A stretch of DNA of 64,000 nt. Source: Phytophthora colocasiae (Eukaryota > Oomycota > Peronosporomycetes > Peronosporales > Peronosporaceae). Positions 27,583-39,100 of the stretch are shown here, in pieces; the stretch's first letter is position 1, and every line of letters begins with the position of its first letter. The notes under the pieces are model-generated. The model did not search any database, had not been told where the DNA came from, and saw nothing but the letters and a program-made list of their open reading frames with translations. Location: contig JAGKQI010000101.1 of assembly GCA_018806915.1 (NCBI GenBank), positions 186,001-250,000 of the forward strand. Direction: 5' to 3'. A program made the position numbers and the translations under genes.

Positions 27583-27591
27583 ACACGATAT

Positions 27592-30500
27592 TCATCCATA
27601 ACTGGCGTCCTGTTGACCTTCATTGCACCGATCTCGCAGTACACTGACCAAATGACTCATACTATTCTTGAAATCCATTCCATTCGCCATAAAGTGGAAC
27701 AGTTCACTGCGTACAAGTGAGTAGCGCTTGTCCAAAGCAGGTTCCAGATCGTTCAGTATCAGAGGGATAATCGGTCGCCCCTTGTCCTCTGCAAACGCTA
27801 ATTGGTCTCGAACCAACTCGTTCCCCATCGTCTGCCTTGAAACAAGTACTACAAAGCACGAACAGCGTCCAATCGCTTCTTGAGCGACCTGTATACGGGT
27901 GTTGAAGTCTTGGTCGTTGATGTTTCGGTCGCTGTAGCAGCCCACACCTGCCTCGGAGAGCTTGGACGTCACTTTCTGCACGAACATGGAGTGTTTGTCA
28001 CCATGGGACAGGAAAACGAATTGACCTTCTTGGAGATCACTCGGACTCGAAGAAGCGGTGGGGTCCCACGAACCTGCTATTGGTGACAGTCGTGTATCGC
28101 CCAATGTCTGCAGCATTGTTCCCCTGGTGCTTAATCCCTCGGCTTTATCATCACCATCAAGAAGGTTACGACTACTAGCGACGTTCTTCTGCTTTGTGAA
28201 GTATCGACGCTTCTCTACTTCGTCACGTACACCATCCAGAAGCAGGCGGAATTGAGATCGATACCTGTTCTCGTCGTAATCGTACTCAACTCGACCGTCA
28301 TCTTGTCGAAGCTTCACGATCGCAGGCTCAAACGGAACAATCTGACGGGTATACAAGTAAACTTGCAAGTTCTCATCCACCACGGCGCCTTCAGTCGAGA
28401 CAGCAAGAATGGGAGTCCCCACTTGTTTTGCCAATGCCAGTTCCTTCAAACACCACTCCGACGACGCGTAGTCTTCCGTTAGAATACAGAGCACCACGGA
28501 CGCGTTTGTGATCCCTCGAGCGATTTCCTCGCGCCAAACGGAACCACCACCAATTCCACTGGGATCCATGAGATCCAACCACGTCGTCACGTTCGCCTCC
28601 TCGAGTGACTGTCTCAGCTTCCGAGCGAACTCCAGATGCGAGTGGGTGTAGCTGATCATGACGTCGCGTTGACCAGCAGCACGCTTGAGCTCGAACAGCA
28701 GCCGTGTAGACGCCGTGCAGTCGAGTGGCCGCAAACCTTCACTGTTCATTCGCATGAGATCTCCACCACTGGCCAACGCAGCCAACGCAGACGCTTCGTT
28801 CTCTTCACGAACAGCAACGTGTAGTGCCGTATCCCCGGTTGTCGGAAGCTGGTAGCCAATGTCACCTCCCGCGGATGTGAGTTCGTTGAAAAGCTCTCGA
28901 GACGCATCCAAAGCTGATGCAGCACACATGAGAGGTGTCATGAACTCTCCGTCGGCCAGATTCGGGTCGGCATTCGCTCGAAGCAGAGCGCGAACTACTT
29001 CCAGCTTGTTGAGTTTTGCAGCCCAATGCAACGGCGAGCGACCACGTACGTCCTGGAAGTTGGGGTCTGCTCCGCCGTTCAACAGGGCCTCGGCTGCCTC
29101 AGCAGAGCCACTGATAGCAGCCCAGTGCAGTGGAGTTCGTCGGTTAAGCCCCACGTAGCCCATTTCCCCCAAACAGTCAATATCCGTTTTCTTGGCTATG
29201 AATTTACGCACTGCAGTCACATCGTTGTTAGCCGCTGCGAGGTGAAAAGGAGTGAGTGCGACATCGCTCCCCCACTCTTCGAGCTCTCGAGCCACTGCGT
29301 AATTGCCTCGAACGTACGCGGATTGCAGTGGAGTCATTGTGTTCATAAATCCTGGATCAGGAATGACGAGGGGATCGGCCCCATGAACTAGAAGTTCCCG
29401 AGCGATTTCCGCGTGTTCGGCGTAGAATAACGGAGGAACTCGGTACGATCTGAACGAGCCTTGCGCTAGCGTTCCAGGCGGAGCTCCTCTTTCCAATAGC
29501 CAGCGAACAGTGGCTAATTGCCCTAGAGCCACTGCACAATGCAGAGGCGTGATGAGATTCGTGTGGAAAATTGAGTCTGCTGCTTCGGCGTCAGATCCTT
29601 CCGGCCGCTTCACTATGAGCTGGATGAAGTGCCAGAAGAGGCCACCGGTCGAGATAATCACGCGTTGCACCTTGTCAAGTGCTGTGAGGTCGAAATTGTA
29701 CTCTTCTAGCAGCTCCAGAGCTCGGATATTTCCCATTCCAGCCGCAACGTGCACCGGATTCTCAGTTGATCTGGCGAAAAACTTCCATCGGATCTTTGGC
29801 GCCGCGTAAAACTTGCGCGGATAACCAACGTCACTGTGCATCAGACCTCTGTCCTTGGCGTACTCGAGGATCTCCTGCATCTCGTGGAGGTCGCCTCGAC
29901 GGGTGGCGTAGTACAATCGCGTTCGTACAACGTCCAGGATCTTCCTCACGCTGTCCAGCTTCTTGTCCGTCCGTAAGTCTCTGTGTTTGCGTAAATCTCC
30001 AGTCTGATCATTCTCTGCGAAAGCCCCAAGCTGCATCTTGATGTGCTCCCGATAACGCGCGAAATAGTATAGCACTGAGAAGAGTCCGGCGTAGCAGACG
30101 GCCGCGCCGATAGTGAAGATCTGCGTGGCGACACTTTTACAAGAGCTCAGCGCCCCGGTGAGCAATATGTAGAAGAAGTAGAGCACCAGTCCGATGTCGA
30201 AGAACAGCATCAACACGGCCAGCACTTCGCACAGTTGGAAGACAAAACGCCGCCGGATAGTCGCTACGCTGGTGTAGCCCCTCTCCTCGTCTGAAGTCTC
30301 GTTTTCTTTCTTACTGCTCGACTTGGAGCTGGCCTCCTCGCGCTTAAAAGGCTCAAACGCACGTATACCAGAGCCTGGAAGCGACAAGATGACGGCGGCT
30401 GGAAGTGTCTGGTAAATGACGGATGAGAACGTCGCGACCGAGTGACAGTTCTCGTACTCGTCAGAGTCTTCGTCTTCAACGTGGTCATCCAGCCACCGCT

Positions 30501-30906
30501 CCACGAACGCACTGTGGAAAAAGAAGGCCACCAGCATACTGGCTGAAAGATACACACCCGACCGGATCAGCCTGCGAGCGAAGAACGAGTTGTTGAGGAA
30601 CCGGATGAAGAGCCAATGGCGCGGGACGTCGGCCAATTTGCCGTGCAGCTCTTCCATATTGGCTATGTGTCTGCGCTTCATCTCCAGCCATATCGGTCGA
30701 TCACTGGGTGACTGCGCAACTTGGTACGACGTGTGGGAGGCCACACTGGAACTGTCGTCGACTATCAGGGGGGTCTTGCGAATACGTCGAGAGGAATTGA
30801 CGACGGAATCGTCCGGTTCGCGCGCAGCTCCGTGACTGCCGACGTGGAGTCGACGACTGCTGTCAGTGGCAGCGCCCGACTCGGACCGAGGGCTTTCGCC
30901 ACTCAT
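27592..30906 (-). CDS. Membrane-anchored ankyrin-repeat protein with two TIR domains (copy 1, intact)
   Basis: A 1104-aa protein from the first ATG (30906). A Ser-rich N-terminus is followed by four likely membrane segments (about 111-133, 168-182, 224-248, 259-282), then ankyrin repeats (about 386-735; TPLHWAA motifs). TIR1 (about 745-868) has DVMISYTHS, FxxxL patterns and SSEWCLKELA, retaining the Glu that is catalytic in plant and animal TIR NADases. TIR2 (about 962-1089) has FVFLSHGDKHS, but the equivalent position reads LVRDQL, so Glu is Gln. The likely role is a membrane sensor whose ankyrin region controls TIR signalling or NAD+ cleavage; this is inference. A Crypton-like element ends 9 bp past its stop and may have altered the C-terminus. 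Confidence 0.9.
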   Translation of the reverse strand: MSGESPRSESGAATDSSRRLHVGSHGAAREPDDSVVNSSRRIRKTPLIVDDSSSVASHTSYQVAQSPSDRPIWLEMKRRHIANMEELHGKLADVPRHWLFIRFLNNSFFARRLIRSGVYLSASMLVAFFFHSAFVERWLDDHVEDEDSDEYENCHSVATFSSVIYQTLPAAVILSLPGSGIRAFEPFKREEASSKSSSKKENETSDEERGYTSVATIRRRFVFQLCEVLAVLMLFFDIGLVLYFFYILLTGALSSCKSVATQIFTIGAAVCYAGLFSVLYYFARYREHIKMQLGAFAENDQTGDLRKHRDLRTDKKLDSVRKILDVVRTRLYYATRRGDLHEMQEILEYAKDRGLMHSDVGYPRKFYAAPKIRWKFFARSTENPVHVAAGMGNIRALELLEEYNFDLTALDKVQRVIISTGGLFWHFIQLIVKRPEGSDAEAADSIFHTNLITPLHCAVALGQLATVRWLLERGAPPGTLAQGSFRSYRVPPLFYAEHAEIARELLVHGADPLVIPDPGFMNTMTPLQSAYVRGNYAVARELEEWGSDVALTPFHLAAANNDVTAVRKFIAKKTDIDCLGEMGYVGLNRRTPLHWAAISGSAEAAEALLNGGADPNFQDVRGRSPLHWAAKLNKLEVVRALLRANADPNLADGEFMTPLMCAASALDASRELFNELTSAGGDIGYQLPTTGDTALHVAVREENEASALAALASGGDLMRMNSEGLRPLDCTASTRLLFELKRAAGQRDVMISYTHSHLEFARKLRQSLEEANVTTWLDLMDPSGIGGGSVWREEIARGITNASVVLCILTEDYASSEWCLKELALAKQVGTPILAVSTEGAVVDENLQVYLYTRQIVPFEPAIVKLRQDDGRVEYDYDENRYRSQFRLLLDGVRDEVEKRRYFTKQKNVASSRNLLDGDDKAEGLSTRGTMLQTLGDTRLSPIAGSWDPTASSSPSDLQEGQFVFLSHGDKHSMFVQKVTSKLSEAGVGCYSDRNINDQDFNTRIQVAQEAIGRCSCFVVLVSRQTMGNELVRDQLAFAEDKGRPIIPLILNDLEPALDKRYSLVRSELFHFMANGMDFKNSMSHLVSVLRDRCNEGQQDASYG

Positions 30907-31725
30907 TGTCGACACACAAGAGTCAAAGTGCGTAGTAATACCTTACTGCTGCTTACACGAAGAGCCTGGTGATCACGGGTGGTGAACTCTAGACCGTGGA
31001 CGGCAACTGGAGACAGACGCCCACCTGGTTCTTAATTTATGAAGGCATTTAAGAGAGGATAATACACATCATGTTGCAAAGCAGCTCCATGTGCAGCAGA
31101 GCACGCATGTTCGTGTACCGAGGATTGGCCTTGAGATTATGGTGCCGATTTGCCTGAATCTGCCAAGGAAAACGGCGCAAGCATATCGATGATGATGAAC
31201 GGGAATAAACCACCTGAGACGGCCAGGATGGCGGCATCAGACCGGTGTGGAGTTTTCACTCATGTCTGCTCTTGACTCTTGAGTCACGGTGATTTAATCG
31301 AATGCTCTAGCAATGCTGTGCACTTTCAGTCCTCAAAGATACATGTACTGAAGTGTACGGTACATGTATTCTATGAAGGGGTATGGTGACACTTCGTCCT
31401 CCCTTGCGAGTCGCAATGCGACATACATGTACTCCATGACAAGCACAGCAGCATGTATCGATTCCCAAAAACGACCAGAAGTGATGCAGCAAGCAAAAGA
31501 CTGGTGACTAGCGACTGTGCAACCAGCTGAGGCAACCAAACTCTGACTCTCTTTAACCACACCCTTAATCATTCATGGCGAGAGATCACGTGGATTTGTC
31601 ATTTGCCGTTCTCAGCGCCTTCATTCCGTCAGTGGTCATGCCTGACACCCCAACTCCACATCCGTGAGCTTTTACTTTGACATAGACCCACCCAAAATGG
31701 GCCCCGATAATTGTGCGACAAGCTA
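30907..31725. other. Upstream region of ankyrin-TIR copy 1; no gene seen
   Basis: Three copies of the palindrome TACATGTA lie at 31340-31347, 31361-31368 and 31424-31431. No coding frame with family similarity. It separates copy 1 from the pseudogene on the other strand. Confidence 0.5.
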
Positions 31726-31986
31726 TCAGTCTCCGGCACTGGTTCCGAATGCTCGCCAACTCTTTCTTCCTGTCGGACTCCTCGTGTACAACAGGTCTGC
31801 ATCGCGCTTTGCTAACGGCATGGTGACGGGCGATAGCTGCGATGCCATTGTGGCAGTCTCAGACCGTATCTACAAGGCACTGCCTTACGTCCTCGTGCTG
31901 TTTCTACCAGCATCCGGTTCTAGCTGGTTTGAGCCGTTCAAGAAGAAAGAGGCAGAAGGAAAGATTCAACGAGGTCTCTTGTTTCA

Positions 31987-32277
31987 AGTAATCAATTTCA
32001 AGCGAATCTTCGGCTTTGTGTACAATGAACAGAGGTCTCAAAGACCTTCGACAGGTGGTCCTTCCTGTCTACGCTGATCTACAATTCCGCTTGTGTTGGA
32101 AGCTTTTGCCAACACGCTCTCGGTTTTGGTTTCTCCAACATACGTCGGAGAATGTCTTGCAGTGCGGGTACCCTGACTGCACTTCTGTTGAAACTGAGAA
32201 GCACTTGTTCTTCGATTGTGCTCGTGTCGCCGTGCTATGGGGCATTGTTGCCGACGACTGGAGACTTTTCTTACCTG
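31987..32277 (+). mobile_element. Non-LTR retrotransposon (LINE) 3' fragment
   Basis: The translation of about 32016-32270 has the RT-associated zinc-binding domain seen at the C-terminus of many LINE polymerases: RFWFLQ, a CGYPDC pair, ETEKHLFFDCARVAVLW. No RT catalytic motifs are present. It starts exactly where the pseudogene stops matching its paralogues, so it is a 5'-truncated insertion or recombination scar. Confidence 0.65.
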
Positions 32278-32420
32278 CAATTTCCCAATGTAACCTGCAA
32301 TGGCACCGAGCGCGAGCGCCTGCGACGTGAAGCTGTTGCAGGAGATTGACCCACTGGCCAAGAGAGAACCCAGGAGGAACAGGACAGCGAACGTATTTTC
32401 GAACAGAACGTAGATCGCTT
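32278..32420 (-). repeat. Inverted fragment of the ankyrin-TIR membrane region
   Basis: Read on the minus strand, this encodes EAIYVLFENTFAVLFLLG and a following ALALGAIAGYIG segment. These match the third and fourth membrane segments of the intact copy, in reverse orientation to the rest of the pseudogene. It begins just where the forward part breaks off. Confidence 0.6.
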
Positions 32421-33474
32421 CGCTCGATCGCGCAGGAATCCCGTGCATCTTGCTGCCTACCACGGGAATGTGCGCGCTGTAGAACTGCTCGAGGAATATG
32501 GGCTCGGCATGGCTACACCTGACAAGTTTGGCCGCGTACGCTTCTCGACGGGGAGTTTGTTCTGGTATTTCTTCCGCAGCATTATAAAGCGTCAAAGCAA
32601 TAGCGACGATGCCAAGTCAGTGCCGATCTTCCTAACGACGCTAGTGACACCCTTGCATTGTGCCGTGTCTACTGAACAACAGGAAGCCGTGCGTTGGCTG
32701 CTTGAACGTGGAGTACCACCGGATACATTGGGTCAAGCGTCCTTCCGATCCAACCACGTCCCCCCGCTGTTTCTATCTGATCACGTTGCGGCTGCTCGAG
32801 ATCCCACTCGTAATCCCTGATCTAGGATTATGAACACGGTGGCGCTGCTGCAACTCGCCTACCTCCGGGGAAATTCGGCTGTAGCTCAAGAACTCGAGGA
32901 ATGGGGAGGTGACGTTGCACATGGCCGCTGCTCTCAATGATGTGGTTGCTGTCCGTAGATTCCTGTCTCGAATGACGGACTGTCTAGGAGAAATGGATAC
33001 ATGGGGCTACACGGACATACTCCCATTCTTGCTGTCTCGACTGAAGGCGCCGTGGTGAATGAGAACTTGCAAGTTTACTTGTATACCCGTCAGATTGTTC
33101 CGTTTGAGCCTGCGATCGTGGAGCTTCGACAAGATGCGTTCAAGATCAATTGGCGTTTGCAGAGGACAAGAAACGGGTTATCTTTCCAGTGGTGCTGACC
33201 GGGATTGGACAAACGCTACTCACTGGCACGCAACAAACTCTTCCATTTCATGGTGAACGGGATGAGGTTCTAGCTTGTTGATCCAGGGATTAAAAAGTAA
33301 AGATCTACAATGGACATATATGAGGAGCGTTCACTTTTCCCTTTTTCTTGCCAAAGGAACAGATGCAAGTGTTGGTCATCAACATTTTGGTAGGGAGATT
33401 GTGACAATCCAAAGTAATCGCCATGAATCCGCTCACTGTCTAAAACAACGCTGAGTTCAACTTTCGTCCTGGGT

Positions 33475-35444
33475 ATGGCTGAAAGCAGCAGCCCTACATC
33501 CTCCGCCTACGATAGCAGTCGCCGTTGTCTCGCGAGTGGTCATGGCGCTGCTCTTCTAGATGAAAATTCCACTAGACAGCGCAAGTTCCAGCCTCTGCTT
33601 GCTGTCGATTCCAGCATTTCCCACGCGTCATATCTACTGACTCGGTCTCCCAAGAATCGGCTGCACAATGTCAAGATGTTGCGTGGGAAGCTGTCGGAGG
33701 TGCCGCGTCATTGGCTCTGGGTACGATTTCTCAGCAACTCGTTCTTCGCTCGACGCCTCATGCGGTCCGGTCTGCAGTTGTCTGTGGGTCTCGCGGGTGG
33801 GATAATCTTCAATAACCTGTTCGTCCAGCCCAATATGAAGACGTACGAGCAAGAAAGCCCCGAAGAATACGACGAGTGCCGTGAGCTAGTCATCTTCTCC
33901 TCACTCATCTACAGGAGTCTCCCCGCTGCCATCGTGTTATCCCTGCCAGGCTCCGGTTTACGATTGTTCGAACCTTTCAAGCGTGACTACGACCAAGAGG
34001 AAGGGAGTTTTACTGGAATGACCAAAGTCCAACGGTGTTTCATCTTTCAACTGTGCGAGGTGCTGGCGGTTTGCATGCTGCTCTTCGACATGGTACTGGT
34101 GGCTTACTTCCTCCGTGTCCTGTTCATCGGTTCGATCAATTCGTGTGGCAGCGTTTCTTCCCAGATGTTCGCTCTTGGTGGTGCTGCCTGCTACGCTGGG
34201 CTCTTCATCGTGCTGTACTATTTCGCTCGGTATCGCGAACACATCAAGATGCAACTGGGTGCTTTCCAAGAAGCGGATCAGACCGGAGATGTTCGGAAAC
34301 ACTTGAATTTAGGTTCTGCTCAGAAGTTAAACTCGAACAAAAAGCTGCTCAGTGTTGTGCGTACCAGACTCTATTACGCCACAAGACGTGGCGACTTGGA
34401 AGAAATGCGCGAGATCCTCGAGTTCGCCAGGACTTCAGGCCTCACTGACATGAAAACCGGATTTCCGCTTCAAGTCTATGCGGCGCCACGGATCAGGTGG
34501 AGGTTCTTTGCGAAGTCTCGTGAAAACCCCGTGCATGTAGCAGCTCTACTGGGGAATATTCGCGCTTTGGAGCTGCTAGAAAAATATGGCTTTAATGTGC
34601 ACGAGATGGACAAGGTCAAACGCGTGATCGTTTCCACTGGAGGTTTCTTCTGGCACTTCGTACAGCTCATCGTGAAGCGATCGGAAGGCAGCAACGACAA
34701 CACGGCGGTGTCCATTTTCCATACAACGCTCGTCACTCCACTTCATTGTGCCGTGTCTACAGGGCAACTGGAGACTGTGCGGTGGCTGCTGCAGCGGGGG
34801 GCTTGTCCGAGAACACTGGCTCAAGCCTCGTTCCGATCTCACCGAGTCCCCCCGCTCTTTCTGGCTGAACATGCAGACATCACGCGGGAACTTCTACTAC
34901 ACGGAGCCGACCCACTGGTGATCCCTGACCCTGGATTCAGGAACACCATCACTCCTCTCCAACTTGCATTTGTCCGGGAGAACTACGCTGTAGCCCAAGA
35001 GCTGGAAGAGTGGGGAGGTGACGTCGCTCTGACTCCCTTTCACTTAGCGGCAGCACAAAATGACGTCGTTGCAGTGCGTAAATTCATAGCCAAGAAGACG
35101 GATATTGACTGTTTGGGGGAAATGGGCTACGTGGGGCTTAACCGACGAACTCCACTGCACTGGGCTGCTATCAGTGGCTCTGCTGAGGCAGCCGAGGCCC
35201 TGTTGAACGGCGGAGCAGATCCCAACTTCCAGGACGTACGTGGTCGCTCGCCGTTGCATTGGGCAGCAAAACTCAACAAGCTGGAAGTAGTTCGCGCTCT
35301 GCTTCGAGCGAATGCCGACCCGAATCTGGCCGACGGAGAGTTCATGACACCCCTCATGTGCGCTGCATCAGCTTTGGATGCGTCTCGAGAGCTTTTCAAC
35401 GAACTCACATCCGCGGGAGGTGACATTGGCTACCAGCTTCCGAC
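33475..35444 (+). pseudogene. Ankyrin-TIR-TIR copy 2, 5' part, interrupted by a Copia insertion
   Basis: ATG start (MAESSSPTSSAYDSSRR). Same plan as copy 1: four membrane segments (about residues 99-120, 155-170, 196-222, 232-256) and ankyrin repeats. At residue 657 the match to copy 1 stops at the LTR of a Copia element. The frame runs 89 codons into the LTR (stop at 35712), so a transcript would give a truncated 745-aa membrane-ankyrin protein without TIR domains. The gene resumes in the matching register at 41067. Both parts are free of other frameshifts, so the insertion is probably recent. Confidence 0.88.
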
Positions 35445-35863
35445 TTCGAGAACAGGCAGTTTAGCGGCGCACGGTGACGAGTTCTTCTTCTTGAATATGT
35501 GTTGGAAAAGGGCTGGTAGGCAGTTTAGCAGTAGTGTCAGGTATTTGGCAAAATGCAAAGTGAGGAATATATTTTCTTTTGTCAGTGGTGTTGTGTTCAC
35601 TGGGAACGCACCAGGCAGAAAAACCCCTTTTGGCCCCGATAGTCACTGCAGGCTGCCTATAGCAGCGGAGAGTCAACAACAGTCAGAGCAGTCGTTTTAC
35701 ACCTCTCCATGACCACGGCCTCAATCACAACCTTCACTCAATCACCTCAATCATATTCACTCCATCACCTCAATCATACTAACCGTTGCACCCATTGCAC
35801 CCAGTGTGCTGCAACCGGAGTGACTACCAATCCATCGTTGCGTGTCCACAACAGGATCTCACA
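35445..35863 (-). repeat. Copia 3' LTR (left)
   Basis: 419 bp. On the plus strand it runs TTCGAGAACAGG to GGATCTCACA. It differs from the other LTR by a few substitutions and small indels near 35637-35685. Confidence 0.93.
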
Positions 35864-36104
35864 CTCCCACATCACTACGCGTTGTAGCCACGTGGATCAT
35901 TTAGAGTGCAGCAGGAGCTGCCTCCGTAACCATGTCCGTTTCCGTGTCTTTGGACACACGCTTCGCCTCTCGGCGTTCCAGCCAGCTCTGCTCGGTATCC
36001 GCCATGTAGACCATCACGCAAATGCATGAAACGCGTTGGCCGAGAGCCTTCGTGAAGATGTCTGCTAAGTTGTCCGTTGTAGGGACATACTCAACTGCAG
36101 ACGC

Positions 36105-39100
36105 TCATCTTCCATGTTCCGCCACATAGCGAATCGTTTTAGCATAGTTGCGCATGCGATCAGAATTGCCATTATTCTCAACCGCCTTCAGCGCACTTTG
36201 GTTATCACAAAATAGAGTAGTGTCCACCTTCTCGGTGTAACCCAACTCCTTCAGCAAGTATTGTGCCCAAAGCACCTCTTCCAAGCACGAGTACACTGCT
36301 GTCAGCTCCGAGCTGCATGTGTTTGTCGTCACTCGTTCCTGCTTCTTGCTCCGCCAGTCGATGGCGCATCCGCTCAGTTTCATCACGAAACCGGTCACGG
36401 ACTTACTTGTTTCAGGACAGCGTGCATGATCAGCATCAGCATACGCTTCCAGTTGTAGTGGTCCTGAGCGGGGCCTGTACGCCAAGCCATACTTCTTTGT
36501 AGTCAGTGCATAACGCACAACTCTTTGCGCCGCACGGTAGTTCTCCAACGAGTATGCGTTAGCATACCGACCGAGGTTCCTTACCGCGTTCGCTAAGTCA
36601 GGCCGAGTGCACGCCACCAAATATTGCAAAGAACCAACAATCTCACGATAGGGTAGTTTTGAATCGTTGATCTTGGTAGGATCCTTCTCCACAGACATCG
36701 TAGGTTCGTTGTGCATCTGCGGCGATGGAGCCTTCTTCGCATCTTGCAAGCCAAAACGCTTCGCCATACGCTCAATGTAAGCCGTCTGAGCCAGCGTCAG
36801 CAGTTTTCCAGGCTCATACGAAACTTCCATCCCCAGCAAGTGCTTCACACGACCCAAGTTCTTCAACTTGTACTTATCAACTAGCTGTTCCACTACGATC
36901 TTGTAGTCCTCGGGCTTCGCAGCAATGACGATGTCGTCAACGTACACTGTCAGAATCACAATCGCTTTAACGCCCTTCCTCCAGAATACACCAACGTCAA
37001 AGGTGCACTGTTGAAATCCTAGCTCGATAAGACTCTTTTTCAGGGTTTCACTCCATATCCGTGACGCTTGCTTCCAAGCCATGAGCCTTTCCTCAAAATG
37101 CACACTCGACCAGTTCCATCATCGTAGCCCTCGGGCTGCTCCATGTAGATGGTCACACCAGTCAGTACACCATTCAGGAAAGCGGTCACGAAGTCAATGT
37201 GACGCAGGTCCAACGTCCACATCAGTGCTAGAACCATCACAAGTCTCACAGATTCAATGCGCACGACAGGAGAATAGGTAGCCAAGTAGTCAATACCATA
37301 CTTCTGCATACAGCCTTTGATCATAAGCCGGGCTGTGACGCTCAACTTCACCTTTCATTCCACTTCACCACTAGCACCCAGAGAGACTTCAAAATGTTCA
37401 CAGGGTTAGCCTTGGTCGGCTTCGGCCTTGGCACAAGCTCCACGTGCCGTTCCGCATCAGTGATGAATATTCCAAGTCCATTGCAGCCTTCCACTCGGCT
37501 GCGCATGAGGCGGAGACAACGCCTCTCGCACACTTGTCGGGTTCAGCGGTTCATTAACCACTCCAATCATCATGCACTGCAATAGCGTCGTAGCCATCAC
37601 GTAGTTACTGGGATCATAGCGAGAGCTGGGCCGTCGGGTACGTGTCGATCGCCGTACCGGACCTACTGGTCGTGGCCGTGGTCGTCGTGCACCACCACCA
37701 CGCCGCGCCGTTACCACACTAGATGCCGCTGTTGATCCTGTGGTCGTTGTCGCACTCGATGCAGCTGTTGTCCCATCATTACTCGATGCCTGAGCACCAC
37801 CTGCAGTGCTCCCACCATTTCCATCAACACTTGCAGTATCGCTCCCACCAAAATCAAATTTCACATCGGCGTCTTCCATTTCAACGTCGCCATCAACGTC
37901 GACTCCAGATTCACCAAAATCTTCGCTCGAGTCACTTGACTCGCTCGACTCTGTCTCCTCAATAGTGCCAGGAAGACCAGCTTCGTCACTTCCACCAATT
38001 GCTGAAGGACTATAGGCGGACTTGTTACGTGGCAGCGTGACAAAGATCTCGTTCGGCAATTCAAACATCTTGCCATTGTACCGCTTCTCGAGAAGCTTGC
38101 GAACGTACTCACCGTCAACAGTCAAGTCTTCCTTTGGCTCTACGTCTCGGCGTATAATCAAGTCACCTGTCACCAAATCTAGCAAACGATAGCCATCGGT
38201 GTAAACCGAAAATCCAACCATTAACACTGGTCGTGAACGCTGATCAAGCTTGCTAGCACGCTTCACAGCGGGTACAAAGCAGTAGCCCACACAACCGCAC
38301 ACAAACAGTTGTTTAGCATTGGGTTTCTCTTGTGTGTACATTTCAAATGGCGTCTTGTTCTGCAGCGCCTTAGTTGCACTCATGTTGTCCACGTACACCA
38401 CATACAACAGAGTCTCACCCACAGCATGTCCGGCAAACCGTTTACCTCATGGATGGCACGCACTTTGCTCATGAGCTTGCCATTCATCTTTTCCACCAGA
38501 CAGTTCTCCTCAGGGCTGTACGGGTTCGTCGTCAGCAGTTGAATTCCACGCTCACGCAGAGTCAAGCAGCACTCCATTGACAAATTCACCACCTTGGTCG
38601 CACGAAAATGTCTTTACCGTATACCGCCTCTCCACAAAACGCACTACATCCATCACATTTCCAGCAGCTTCGCTCTTGAATTGCAGTAGAAATGCCCAGG
38701 TGAAGCGCGAGGCTTCATCGTGTATCAGCTGGAAATACTTGTTCTTGCTAGGAGTCTCAATGCCGACGTAGCACACATCCGACATCAGTCGAGCACCAAC
38801 GTCTTGCTTTCGTTTACCGTGATGACCTTGTACGACATCCTCTTAGCCTTAGCCAGTCTACACGCATGACAGTCAATGGGCTTAAAACGTTGAAGTCATG
38901 TGTAGTAAGCGAACTTAACCCATCCGCCATACTTAACTCCACCATCTTCTTCAACGCCGGACCATTGGGGTGTGCAAACCTCATGTGCCATCGCAGCACC
39001 TTGTCCTCTGTCGTGGAGGCATCATCATACACATTCGAGCTTCGCTCGGATCAAAGCAATGGCCTTCAACCAGAAATGCGCACCACGCCGATCCAGAATC

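Larger units (their letters stand above)
22100..27583 (-). mobile_element. Crypton-like tyrosine-recombinase element with HTH-Ulp1 and chromodomain genes
   Basis: Three minus-strand genes in order: tyrosine recombinase (27310-25235), HTH-Ulp1 protease (24913-23441), chromodomain protein (23037-22528). Ends are proposed from the inverted pair TTTGGCCGACAT (22100-22111) and ATGTCGGCCAAA (27571-27582), with extra GCCGAC/GTCGGC copies just inside each end (22113-22130 and about 27410-27437) and a direct repeat TGATTGGCTAAAA (22136-22148 and 27465-27477). Stramenopile Cryptons are known; membership of that group rests only on the recombinase. No clear target duplication is visible. The right end lies 9 bp from the stop codon of the ankyrin-TIR gene. 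Confidence 0.6.
31730..33270 (+). pseudogene. Degraded ankyrin-TIR-TIR copy
   Basis: Pieces in the right order match the intact copy: first membrane region and the SWFEPFKKKE motif (about 31730-31986, plus); ankyrin part (32430-32815; LHLAAY-like start, TPLHCAV); further ankyrin fragments with frameshifts (32820-32990); TIR1 strand-loop block (33010-33135, almost identical to both other copies); then a jump to the TIR2 AFAEDK block (about 33150-33270). The C-terminal half of TIR1 and first half of TIR2 are missing. The segment after membrane region 2 is present but inverted, and a LINE fragment sits beside it. No long frame survives. Confidence 0.82.

Noticed and set aside
31340..31431. Three TACATGTA palindromes as a regulatory array
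   Set aside because: Short, AT-rich self-complementary words recur elsewhere in the window, and spacing is irregular.
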